A stretch of DNA of 6,535 nt from Campylobacteraceae bacterium (GTDB lineage: Bacteria; Campylobacterota; Campylobacteria; Campylobacterales; Sulfurovaceae): positions 1 through 6,535 of the forward strand of contig JALVPA010000049.1 of assembly GCA_027026055.1 (NCBI GenBank), given 5' to 3'. Shown in pieces: positions 1 to 5,916 of the stretch. How positions within the stretch are numbered: the first letter of the stretch is position 1; the number at the start of each line of letters is the position of its first letter. The notes under the pieces were generated by a model that saw only the letters and a list, made by a program, of their open reading frames with translations, had not been told where the DNA came from and ran no database searches. The position numbers and the translations under genes are program-made.

Positions 1-11
1 GTTAAAGACCA
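1..11 (-). promoter_or_regulatory. boxA-like rRNA antitermination element
   Basis: Read on the minus strand, these bases give TGGTCTTTAAC. This matches 10 of 11 positions of the Escherichia coli rrn boxA (TGCTCTTTAAC), the RNA site bound by NusB-NusE to make rRNA transcription resistant to termination. It follows a hairpin and a very strong promoter in the order expected of an rrn leader. The window ends here, so the last boxA bases and the rRNA gene itself are not visible. The element alone is short; its context makes it credible. Confidence 0.6.
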
Positions 12-62
12 TCACTCTTACACAGCTTCCTCGCATCAACCCGATGCCTTCCCTGTGTTTGT
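12..62 (-). promoter_or_regulatory. Untranslated leader with nested hairpin, probably of an rRNA operon
   Basis: Transcription from the promoter at 71-99 would begin near base 62 and run leftward through this stretch. It can fold into a nested hairpin. The outer arms are 20-25 (acacag) with 53-58 (ctgtgt). The inner arms are 33-37 (gcatc) with 43-47 (gatgc), with a five-base loop and a purine-rich internal loop when read on the minus strand. No start codon with a ribosome binding site is seen. A hairpin followed by boxA is the usual order in rrn leaders, where it serves antitermination and processing. Confidence 0.6.
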
Positions 63-70
63 GGACGCGT

Positions 71-99
71 ATTATAGCAGGTAACCCCACCCTTGTCAA
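71..99 (-). promoter_or_regulatory. Perfect-consensus sigma-70 promoter, likely rrn promoter
   Basis: On the minus strand the -35 TTGACA lies at 94-99 and the -10 TATAAT at 71-76, separated by exactly 17 bases, so both hexamers and the spacer match the ideal. The discriminator ACGCGTCC and an A at base 62 resemble the E. coli rrnB P1 start region, where a GC-rich discriminator makes the promoter respond to growth rate and ppGpp. Other promoters in this window have no recognisable -35, so this one stands out. Its product lies outside the window. An rRNA operon is the best inference, and a tRNA cluster is the main alternative. Confidence 0.8.
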
Positions 100-100
100 G

Positions 101-150
101 AGGTTTTCGTGTTTTTTTTGAAAAAATTCGCTTTTTTTAAAAACCGTAAA
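101..150 (-). promoter_or_regulatory. A-tract upstream (UP-like) element of the rrn-type promoter
   Basis: Immediately upstream of the minus-strand -35 are three runs of A/T: eight T at 112-119 region, six A near 121-126 and seven T at 132-138 followed by five A. They are spaced at about one helical turn. Such tracts bind the alpha C-terminal domain of RNA polymerase at strong rRNA promoters. Function is inferred from position and composition only. The same DNA separates the leftward promoter from the rightward lipoprotein gene. Confidence 0.45.
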
Positions 151-189
151 TTCAAAAGATATTGTATCCGTTACGTTTGCATATATTAA

Positions 190-195
190 TATAAT
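190..195 (+). promoter_or_regulatory. Candidate -10 box for the lipoprotein gene
   Basis: TATAAT lies 62 bases before the chosen start codon in very AT-rich DNA. There is no good -35 at 16-18 bases, which is common in Campylobacterota, where promoters often rely on the -10 box and upstream T-rich periodicity. AT-richness makes chance matches likely. Confidence 0.35.
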
Positions 196-257
196 AATGT
201 TAGTGTAAAATCACATGGTAGTTCTTGTTATATCAAAACTATAAAAGAGGAATATCT

Positions 258-485
258 ATGCAACTTTTTTCACTGCCCGGACAAAAAACACTCGTTTTTG
301 CATATCTTTTATCCCTTTTTCTTTTAAACGGATGCGCTACTTCATCCGTTTTGGAACCGTCCCCCTCTATTTCCATGGAAGAAGCGTCCGCAAAAAACAC
401 CATTTACGATAACAAGCTAACATCGGAACAACTCAAACAAGAGTACGAAACGTTACAAAAAAAACGCGCAAGGTCAAAAGTGTAA
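258..485 (+). CDS. Small lipoprotein, function unknown
   Basis: Encodes 75 residues starting at the ATG at 258, which has a good Shine-Dalgarno (AGAGGA, six bases upstream). An in-frame TTG at 225 would add 11 residues but has no ribosome binding site. Residues 12-23 form a hydrophobic signal segment ending in the lipobox LLNGC, so Cys26 should be lipidated and become the mature N-terminus after signal peptidase II cleavage. The residue after the Cys is Ala, with no Asp retention signal, so outer-membrane placement is plausible. The mature part is only about 50 residues: a Ser/Pro-rich linker, then a charged, probably helical stretch (45-75) ending in basic residues. I recognise no family. 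Short tethered helices of this kind can be envelope spacers or parts of larger complexes, but nothing here proves that. Confidence 0.75.
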   Translation: MQLFSLPGQKTLVFAYLLSLFLLNGCATSSVLEPSPSISMEEASAKNTIYDNKLTSEQLKQEYETLQKKRARSKV

Positions 486-562
486 AGCTATTAACATTAT
501 ATTAATCTAAGACGACTATACTCCCGTATAAATTACCAAATTATCTCATCAAGGAGTATTTA

Positions 563-1252
563 ATGGGATTGTACGATCGAAACTACGTCGCCGAATCTTC
601 TCAAGCTTACGTACAAGAGTCGGCTTCAGTCGAATTTATGAAAAAAACGTATCAGTTGCTTGCCGCCAGTATGATAGCGGCGGCCGCGGGTGCTTACGCC
701 ACTATGCCTTTTGCCGTGCAAATCATGCAATACAAATGGTTTATTTTCGGTGCGGAGCTACTGGTACTCTTTTTCGGACTCGGCATGAGTAGAGGCAAAC
801 CGGGATTGAACCTTTTTATGCTTTTTCTGTTTACCTTTTTGACCGGGGTCTCTCTCGTACCGATGTTGGCGTATCTTATCGGTATCGGTAACGGCGCTTT
901 GATAGGCAATGCGTTTTTGATGACGGCGGTGCTTTTCGGTGCGCTAAGTCTCTTTGCCATCAATAGCAAACGTGACTACTCAAGTTGGGGAAAACCGCTT
1001 TTTATTACGCTTATCGTGGTAATCGTCGCTTCTCTTGTCAACTATTTCTTCCTGCAAAGTAGCGGCCTTCATCTTGTTATTACCGCCGGCGTACTGTTGC
1101 TTTTCGGAATCTTTACCATTTACGATACCCAAAATATCGCAAACGGCGCATACGATTCTCCCGTCGATGCCGCCGTATCGCTCTATCTCGATTTTCTCAA
1201 TATGTTTACCGCCATATTGCAGTTACTCGGTATTTTCGGAAACGACGAATAA
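563..1252 (+). CDS. Bax inhibitor-1 (BI-1/YccA/YetJ) family inner-membrane protein
   Basis: Encodes 229 residues, the usual length for bacterial members of the BI-1 (UPF0005) family. After a polar N-terminus of about 28 residues come roughly seven membrane helices (near 31-50, 58-74, 84-104, 112-133, 146-163, 168-187 and 206-225). The family's signature aspartates are present: D188 in IYDTQNI and D210 in SLYLDFLNMF. They correspond to the pair that forms the pH-sensitive gate of the Bacillus YetJ calcium-leak channel. The start is set by AAGGAG six bases before the ATG. In bacteria the role is unsettled: calcium/proton leak for YetJ, and FtsH interaction for E. coli YccA. It sits directly before secG; from memory Campylobacter jejuni has a similar membrane protein next to secG-frr-pyrE. 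Family assignment is secure, physiological role is not. Confidence 0.92.
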   Translation: MGLYDRNYVAESSQAYVQESASVEFMKKTYQLLAASMIAAAAGAYATMPFAVQIMQYKWFIFGAELLVLFFGLGMSRGKPGLNLFMLFLFTFLTGVSLVPMLAYLIGIGNGALIGNAFLMTAVLFGALSLFAINSKRDYSSWGKPLFITLIVVIVASLVNYFFLQSSGLHLVITAGVLLLFGIFTIYDTQNIANGAYDSPVDAAVSLYLDFLNMFTAILQLLGIFGNDE

Positions 1253-1262
1253 GCGTTTCCGA
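1236..1262 (+). other. Stem-loop across the stop codon of the BI-1 gene
   Basis: tcggaaacg (1236-1244) and cgtttccga (1254-1262) form a perfect nine-base-pair stem with a nine-base loop that contains the TAA stop. The stem can extend by a U-G and a U-A pair. No U-run follows directly, so it is not a canonical intrinsic terminator. It could slow 3' exonucleases or partly uncouple secG from the upstream gene, which fits the separate -10 box before secG. Confidence 0.5.
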
Positions 1263-1301
1263 GACACCAATCGATTTATCCGCTTTTTAACTACTCTTAG
1301 C

Positions 1302-1307
1302 TATAAT
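1302..1307 (+). promoter_or_regulatory. Probable -10 box of a secG-frr-pyrE promoter
   Basis: TATAAT (in the context TTAGCTATAATCGCG) lies 68 bases before the secG start in a 123-base gap that holds no gene. There is no standard -35. T-rich clusters upstream (1283-1288 and 1294-1299) fit the periodic pattern of Campylobacterota vegetative promoters. Start-site mapping would settle it. Confidence 0.5.
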
Positions 1308-1375
1308 CGCGCCAATATCACCACTCTACAAAAAGAAAAAGACCTCTTTTTACAAGAGACAAACGAAGGAAAAGA

Positions 1376-1711
1376 ATGACATCGACACTTTTTATCGTGC
1401 AAATTGTTTTGGCCATTGCCATAACGATTACCGTATTGTTGCAAAAAAGCTCAAGTATCGGGCTCGGTGCCTATAGCGGGAGCAATGAATCGCTTTTCGG
1501 AGCGAAAGGTCCGATGGGATTTTTAGCCAAACTCACCTTTACGCTGGCAATCCTTTTCATCGTCAATACCCTTGCTCTCGGATATCTCTATACACAGGAA
1601 GCCAACACTTCGGTAGCCGACAAAATCGTCCCGAAAAACAACAAAGTCATTCCCGATATACCTACGAATACCGCGCCCGCCGCACCTACCGCACCGAAAA
1701 CGGACAACTAA
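1376..1711 (+). CDS. secG: Preprotein translocase subunit SecG
   Basis: Encodes 111 residues. SecG is the small subunit of the SecYEG inner-membrane channel and assists SecA-driven export. Two membrane helices are visible (about 3-22 and 50-72). Between them is the conserved cytoplasmic loop: LLQKSS at 21-26, then GLGAYSGSNESLFGAKGP (29-46), a typical SecG signature. The C-terminal tail (74-111) is polar and rich in Ala, Pro, Asn and Thr, a variable extension common in this family. GAAGGA stands five bases before the ATG. The order secG-frr-pyrE is the known Campylobacterota arrangement. A weak six-pair hairpin at 1713-1729, without a U-run, follows the gene and is unlikely to stop transcription. 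Confidence 0.95.
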   Translation: MTSTLFIVQIVLAIAITITVLLQKSSSIGLGAYSGSNESLFGAKGPMGFLAKLTFTLAILFIVNTLALGYLYTQEANTSVADKIVPKNNKVIPDIPTNTAPAAPTAPKTDN

Positions 1712-1750
1712 CACTGCCTCTTCGGTAGTACCCCGCAAGCAAAAAAAGGG

Positions 1751-1756
1751 TAAAAT
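1751..1756 (+). promoter_or_regulatory. Possible internal -10 box before frr
   Basis: TAAAAT after an A/G-rich run lies 50 bases upstream of the frr start. It is one mismatch from the -10 consensus and has no -35. It may add a second promoter for frr-pyrE, but chance occurrence is likely at this composition. Confidence 0.22.
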
Positions 1757-1806
1757 TAAACCCGAACTTAAAAAGACTTATCAACCCATCACACGAAGGA
1801 GTGAAA

Positions 1807-2364
1807 ATGCTGCAAGAGCTTTATGAACAAACCAAAGAGCACATGGACAAAAGTATCGAAGTCATGAAAAAAGAGTTCGCTTCGTTACGTACAGGGAAAG
1901 TGACAACGGCTATCGTCGACAATATCAAGGTCGATTACTACGGTACGCCTACACCGCTCAATCAAGTCGGTAGCGTCATTGCAACGGATGCGACGACCAT
2001 CGCCATCACACCGTGGGAAAAATCGATGCTGCCGGAAATCGAAAAAGCGATTCAAGAAGCCAATATCGGCGTACATCCGAACAACGACGGTGATTTTATC
2101 AAACTCTTTTTTCCCCCGATGACAAGCGAGCAGCGCCAAGAAATTGTCAAGCAGGCCAAGGCGATTGCCGAAAACGCCAGAGTGGCGATACGCAACGTAC
2201 GTAAAGAGTCGAACAACAAAATCAAACGAATGGAAAAAGAGAAAGAGCTCAGCGAAGACGAAGCAAAAAGAGCGCAAGACGAAATTCAAAAAATCACCGA
2301 TGCGCATATCGCAAAAGTCGACGAATTGCTAAAGGCCAAAGAGGCCGATATCTTAAAGGTCTAA
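1807..2364 (+). CDS. frr: Ribosome recycling factor
   Basis: Encodes exactly 185 residues from the ATG at 1807, the same length as E. coli RRF. GAAGGAG lies five bases upstream; the GTG at 1801 is part of that Shine-Dalgarno and would be a poor start. With EF-G, RRF splits post-termination ribosomes into subunits in the cytoplasm. Conserved blocks are all present: SLRTGK (26-31) in the first long helix, YYGTPTPLNQ (44-53) in the beta domain, FFPPMTSEQRQE (101-112), and RNVRKE (129-134), whose Arg132 is the residue known to be essential in E. coli. Residues 105-185 form the other two helices of the three-helix bundle. One base separates its stop from the pyrE start, so the two genes are almost certainly co-transcribed and perhaps translationally coupled. 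Confidence 0.97.
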   Translation: MLQELYEQTKEHMDKSIEVMKKEFASLRTGKVTTAIVDNIKVDYYGTPTPLNQVGSVIATDATTIAITPWEKSMLPEIEKAIQEANIGVHPNNDGDFIKLFFPPMTSEQRQEIVKQAKAIAENARVAIRNVRKESNNKIKRMEKEKELSEDEAKRAQDEIQKITDAHIAKVDELLKAKEADILKV

Positions 2365-2365
2365 A

Positions 2366-2971
2366 ATGGACATCGAAGCGATATACAAAGAGGCCGATGC
2401 GTTACTGGAAGGTCACTTTTTGCTTGCAAGCGGAAAACACTCCAACCGCTATCTTCAGAGTGCGAAGGTGCTGGAAAACCCTGCAACAGCAGCCAAGCTA
2501 GCAGATGCGTTGGCCGAAATTATACGCAAAGCGAAAATCGAAGTCGATACCGTTTGCGCACCCGCTATCGGCGGGATCATCGCAGGATACGAATTGGCCA
2601 GAGCACTGGGGGTGCGTTCGATTTTTGTAGAAAAAGACGACGGAAATATGATACTCCGTAGAGGCTTTTCGATCGAGAAGGGCGAAAAGGTGCTTATTTG
2701 CGAAGATATTATCACAACGGGAGGATCCGCACTGAAGGCATCCCAAGCGATAGAAGCGCTGGGAGGAAAAGTGGTAGCTTTCGCCGCTTTGGCCAATCGC
2801 GGCTTTTGTCATCGAGAAGGTAGCACATTACCCCAAAAAGAAGAGTGTCGACTTCCCGAAAACGTACCTTTTTTCGCATTGGAAGATTTCGACTTCGACG
2901 TCTATGCGCCCGAATCGTGTCCGATGTGTCGCGAAGGGAGCAAAGCCGTTAAACCGGGAAGCAAAGGATAG
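2366..2971 (+). CDS. pyrE: Orotate phosphoribosyltransferase, Thermus-type
   Basis: Encodes 201 residues. It converts orotate plus PRPP to OMP, the fifth step of de novo pyrimidine synthesis, in the cytoplasm. The N-terminal substrate segment SGKHSNRYLQ (22-31) and the PRPP-binding loop VLICEDIITTGGSA (109-122), with its acidic pair E113-D114, are intact. CAPAIGGIIAGYELA (64-78) matches the family's phosphate-binding loop. The C-terminal part belongs to the longer Thermus-type subfamily and contains four cysteines (C148, C161, C185, C188), the last two as CPMC in YAPESCPMCREG. The ribosome binding site (AAAGG) lies inside the end of frr, six bases from the ATG. It ends 18 bases before a convergent gene. 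Confidence 0.96.
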   Translation: MDIEAIYKEADALLEGHFLLASGKHSNRYLQSAKVLENPATAAKLADALAEIIRKAKIEVDTVCAPAIGGIIAGYELARALGVRSIFVEKDDGNMILRRGFSIEKGEKVLICEDIITTGGSALKASQAIEALGGKVVAFAALANRGFCHREGSTLPQKEECRLPENVPFFALEDFDFDVYAPESCPMCREGSKAVKPGSKG

Positions 2972-2982
2972 CGTGTCTTGTT

Positions 2983-3002
2983 ATGCCGATTAAAATTGGC
3001 AT
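2983..3002. terminator. Short hairpin at the convergent pyrE / PAS gene junction
   Basis: atgccgat (2983-2990), a four-base loop (taaa) and attggcat (2995-3002) form an eight-pair stem with one wobble pair. It overlaps the stop codon of the leftward PAS gene (2990-2992). No U-run follows on either strand, so strong intrinsic termination is not supported. Its place between two converging genes still suggests a role in ending or protecting both transcripts. Confidence 0.4.
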
Positions 3003-3499
3003 GCACCTCTTCCCATAAACACTTCACCGCAATATTGACTGCGTAAACCTTCGTCTCCGCTGGCTTTGATCGCTTCATACTCTTCGATCACCGCTTCTAT
3101 TTGTCCCGGGTCCGCCGCTTTTCTAGTCGCCATATAACCGATAATTTCACCGCTCTCGTCGAATTTCGGTTGGATAATCAACTCCGTCCAATAGCCGATA
3201 CCGTTTTTGGTAATATTGCAGACATAACCGCTCCACGTTTTGCCTTCCGAGGTCTTTTGACAAGCATCCTTAAAAATCGAAACGGGCATGTTGGGATGCA
3301 TATGCGCACAATGCGGCGAGCCTATCAACTCTTCTTTAGTATACCCGCTTGCCTCCGCGAAGCGACGATTGACATAAGTAATGACACCTTCGGTATCCGT
3401 TTCGACCAAAAGCGGCTTTTCCGTATAGACATACTCTTCTTCTCTCGGATCTTCTCTTGAAACAAGTTGGCCGGTTTTACAATTTTTAAACGAATACAT
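2990..3499 (-). CDS. Stand-alone PAS-domain sensor, Aer/CetB-like
   Basis: Encodes 169 residues with one PAS domain (about 29-128): VETDTEGVITYVNRRF (32-47), then SGYTKEELIG (51-60), and the closing strand GEIIGYMATRKAA (117-129). The order of motifs follows the FAD-binding PAS domain of the E. coli aerotaxis receptor Aer (VSGYT..EL.G.PH..RHPDMP, W.G.V.N..KNG..YW). There is no kinase, methyl-accepting or membrane segment. In Campylobacter, single-domain PAS proteins of this length (CetB) pair with a separate membrane signal transducer (CetA) for energy taxis; no such partner is in this window. The Aer FAD motif RHPD reads MHPN here, and His/Cys residues crowd around it (H63, C64, H66, H68). 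The 40-residue tail ends with C157 and C167. Start set by AAGGG six bases upstream. Redox sensing is inferred. Confidence 0.85.
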   Translation of the reverse strand: MYSFKNCKTGQLVSREDPREEEYVYTEKPLLVETDTEGVITYVNRRFAEASGYTKEELIGSPHCAHMHPNMPVSIFKDACQKTSEGKTWSGYVCNITKNGIGYWTELIIQPKFDESGEIIGYMATRKAADPGQIEAVIEEYEAIKASGDEGLRSQYCGEVFMGRGACQF

Positions 3500-3530
3500 T
3501 CCTTTCCCTTTTGTAAAGTGATTAGAATGT

Positions 3531-3536
3531 ATTATA
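3531..3536 (-). promoter_or_regulatory. Probable -10 box for the PAS gene
   Basis: Read leftward, TATAAT occurs in TATATATAATACATTC, 32 bases before the PAS start codon, in the 83-base gap after the ATPase gene. The DNA upstream is T-rich with no standard -35, matching the Campylobacterota pattern. It suggests the PAS gene can be transcribed separately from the ATPase gene. Confidence 0.45.
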
Positions 3537-3582
3537 TATATCTAAAATTTAAAATTTACTTTATCTATTGATTTTATTGCTT

Positions 3583-5916
3583 TTATTGGCATCTCCAAAC
3601 CAGTGCGCAGAGTTTGACATCGATGTCGGTTTTACGCGGTTTGATAAAAAACGAATCGATTTTGCACGATTCTACATCGTACTTTTCCGCAATCTCTTCG
3701 ATTTTACGTTCCATCTCTTCTTCCAAAAGCATCAACTCCTCTTCATACTTTGCCACTTGCGCCTGCGCACGACTCATCTCTCCGCGTTCTTTCAATATTT
3801 TGCCGCCTTTACTAACCGCCCTACCGATCTTTGTAGGAGTCGGCCGACCGAAAAAGGCGCCCAAAATAGCGATGCCCGTCTCTATCAACGACGATGTCGC
3901 TTCACTCTCCTCTTTTGCCACGCGTACCCGAGCGCGTTCGAGACGTTCGAGTAATCGCGTCTCCTTTTTGGCATAACGCTCTTTTAATGTTTCGAGTGCC
4001 GCTTCTTTTTTCTCTTCGAGTACATCGGCGAGTCGTACTTTGAACTCCGATAACGTTTCATGCGGCTTGGATTCCATTTTCGGATTGCCGCATCGCCAAA
4101 GTTCGAGACGCTCCGCGGTATAAAGGTGCTCTTTGAGCTCTTTGATAGTGCGTCTTAGGCGTTTGTCTTCCGCCACGCATTCCGGTACAGCGGCAAAATG
4201 CGCCTCCTGCGGTCTTTTTATCGGAAAGTTTTCAAAATCCAAGGGCTCTTCATACGCGTCATCCCACGAAACCGTTTGCATCGCGGCATTCAACTCTTTA
4301 AAGAGAGTTTTTTCGAAACGTTCGTCGATCTGTTTGCGTTGATTCACGAAATGTACGGTCACTTTCGCTCCCAGTACGGGTAGATATTCTGCGGATCCGG
4401 TAATGTCCGGTTCGTAAAACTGCGGAATCGTCTCGTCGATACGGCGTATCGCCCGAACGGAGGTTTCGAAGGCTTTTTTGTTTTGTATCGTTTTTTGTGG
4501 TACAGTATCTATCTGTTTGTATACCGCCATCAACGTCCGAATCTCCGAAGCACGCATCGGACCTTTGAGATAGCTCATCACCCAACGCGTCGTAAAGAGT
4601 CTGACAGTAGGTAGATGGGCGCTTTTCAACATAAAAGTGCGTTTTGGAAGATCCGCCAATATACGACGAATCGTTTTTTTATCCATTGGTCCTTGAGTCG
4701 ATCCCGAAAGTCCTTCAATCACTCGATCGATATCTTGAGTCGTTTGCAACCTTCCCACAAACCACGTACCGATATTGGAAAGTCCCTTATAATCCAAATC
4801 GACAGGGTTTTGCGTACTTAACACCACCCCCGTTCCAAAAGCTCTCGCTTGCTTGAGCAAGAGCATCATCGGTTCTTTGCTGGGAGGATTCTTTGTGGGC
4901 GGGAAAAAACCGTAAATTTCATCCATATAGAGTATCGAACGCAATCTCGACGTACCGCTTTGGCGTCGCATCCATGCAATGTATCTGTTGAGCAATGTCG
5001 TTACGAAAAACATCCGCTCATCGTCGTTGAGATGGGAGATGGAAAAAATAGAGATTTTCGCTTTTCCCTCGTCGTCGTAAAGCAGCCGTTCGATATCCAA
5101 CGCTTCTCCTTGCAACCATACCGAAAAAGAAGGGCTTGCGATCAAGGCGTTGAAACGCGATGCCAAGGCAAAACGTTTTTCACTCGGGAAAAACGACTCC
5201 AAAGGCAAAACGCCGATATGTTCGAACGGCGGCGTGATAACTTGAGTTATCAGCCTCTCGAGCGTAACCTTCTCTCCCCTACTCCAAGCTCCAACAAGCA
5301 ATTTCGCCAACAATATATATTCGGGAGAATCCAACCCTTCGCTTTCGAGACCGATAAGCGATAGCAAACTGTTAACCGTACTTTTCAAAAAGGCATTAAA
5401 CGCATCGCTTTCTTGCATAATCTCCGGCGAAGGTGTTTCCAGGGTTCCCAAAAGATTGACGGGAATACCTGCGCTACTTCCCGGCGTATATATCCGTTTT
5501 TCGACTTTTTGAAAACGCGCTACACGTTCACCGTCTTGATCCCATGCTTCAATTCCTTCCTTCCACATTTGCGCTTTTTTGCGCGCATAGGCCTCCGGAT
5601 CTTCCCCTTTGGCTTCGGCTTCTTCTTTCACCCACGGCAAAAAGCTTTCGACCGAAAAATCGGAATCGGTAAGACACAGGTTTCCCATATCTCCTTTCGG
5701 GTCGATAACGATTGCCGGGATATTGTCAATTGCGGCTTCTTCCAAAAGCGCGATACCGAGTCCCGTTTTCCCCGATCCCGTCATTCCGATAATTACGGCA
5801 TGGGTCGTAAAGTGTTTGTTTTTGAGTAACGTCATGTTGTCGGTTGTCTCGAATCGATCCCCGTCGACATCTTTCCCGAGATAGAACAATCCGGCTTTTT
5901 CATAGAGGCGCTTCAT
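3583..5916 (-). CDS. HerA/FtsK-superfamily ATP-binding protein with coiled-coil C-terminal half
   Basis: Encodes 777 residues and appears full length. Residues about 29-445 are a RecA-like motor of the HerA-FtsK superfamily (COG0433 type). The Walker A is GMTGSGKT (44-51), followed by IDPKGDMGNL (71-80). The Walker B is SILYMDE (327-333), and the motif STQNPVDLDY (367-376) carries the conserved sensor Gln. The C-terminal half holds long charged helices, likely coiled coil (about 583-672 and 705-748), flanking a short Gly/Ala-rich hydrophobic segment (678-690, IETGIAILGAFFG). It closes with the sequence FFIKPRKTDIDVKLCALVW. I know this architecture as a widespread but uncharacterised bacterial family, usually annotated only as an ATP-binding protein. 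No NurA nuclease, SIR2 or other effector typical of HerA-based repair or defence pairs lies beside it. The start has AGGGAGAGGA just upstream of the ATG at 5914-5916. Nucleic acid translocation is inferred from the superfamily, not shown. Confidence 0.9.
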   Translation of the reverse strand: MKRLYEKAGLFYLGKDVDGDRFETTDNMTLLKNKHFTTHAVIIGMTGSGKTGLGIALLEEAAIDNIPAIVIDPKGDMGNLCLTDSDFSVESFLPWVKEEAEAKGEDPEAYARKKAQMWKEGIEAWDQDGERVARFQKVEKRIYTPGSSAGIPVNLLGTLETPSPEIMQESDAFNAFLKSTVNSLLSLIGLESEGLDSPEYILLAKLLVGAWSRGEKVTLERLITQVITPPFEHIGVLPLESFFPSEKRFALASRFNALIASPSFSVWLQGEALDIERLLYDDEGKAKISIFSISHLNDDERMFFVTTLLNRYIAWMRRQSGTSRLRSILYMDEIYGFFPPTKNPPSKEPMMLLLKQARAFGTGVVLSTQNPVDLDYKGLSNIGTWFVGRLQTTQDIDRVIEGLSGSTQGPMDKKTIRRILADLPKRTFMLKSAHLPTVRLFTTRWVMSYLKGPMRASEIRTLMAVYKQIDTVPQKTIQNKKAFETSVRAIRRIDETIPQFYEPDITGSAEYLPVLGAKVTVHFVNQRKQIDERFEKTLFKELNAAMQTVSWDDAYEEPLDFENFPIKRPQEAHFAAVPECVAEDKRLRRTIKELKEHLYTAERLELWRCGNPKMESKPHETLSEFKVRLADVLEEKKEAALETLKERYAKKETRLLERLERARVRVAKEESEATSSLIETGIAILGAFFGRPTPTKIGRAVSKGGKILKERGEMSRAQAQVAKYEEELMLLEEEMERKIEEIAEKYDVESCKIDSFFIKPRKTDIDVKLCALVWRCQ

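Noticed and set aside
1336..1351. Inverted repeat aaaaaga / tcttttt upstream of secG
   Set aside because: The stem is almost all A-T with a two-base loop, and no U-run follows. It is likely a chance product of a purine/pyrimidine-rich stretch.
1035..1379. Rightward 114-residue frame overlapping the BI-1 gene and the secG gap
   Set aside because: Most of it lies in another frame of a clearly conserved membrane protein, and its translation has no recognisable features; its end overlaps the secG start.
1713..1729. Hairpin actgcc / ggtagt after secG as a terminator
   Set aside because: Only six pairs with one wobble and no U-run after it. frr and pyrE follow in the same direction, so it is unlikely to end transcription.
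4849..5364. Rightward frame of 171 residues opposite the ATPase gene
   Set aside because: It is the antisense of a conserved ATPase with intact motifs, has no ribosome binding site, and its translation is of low-quality mixed composition.
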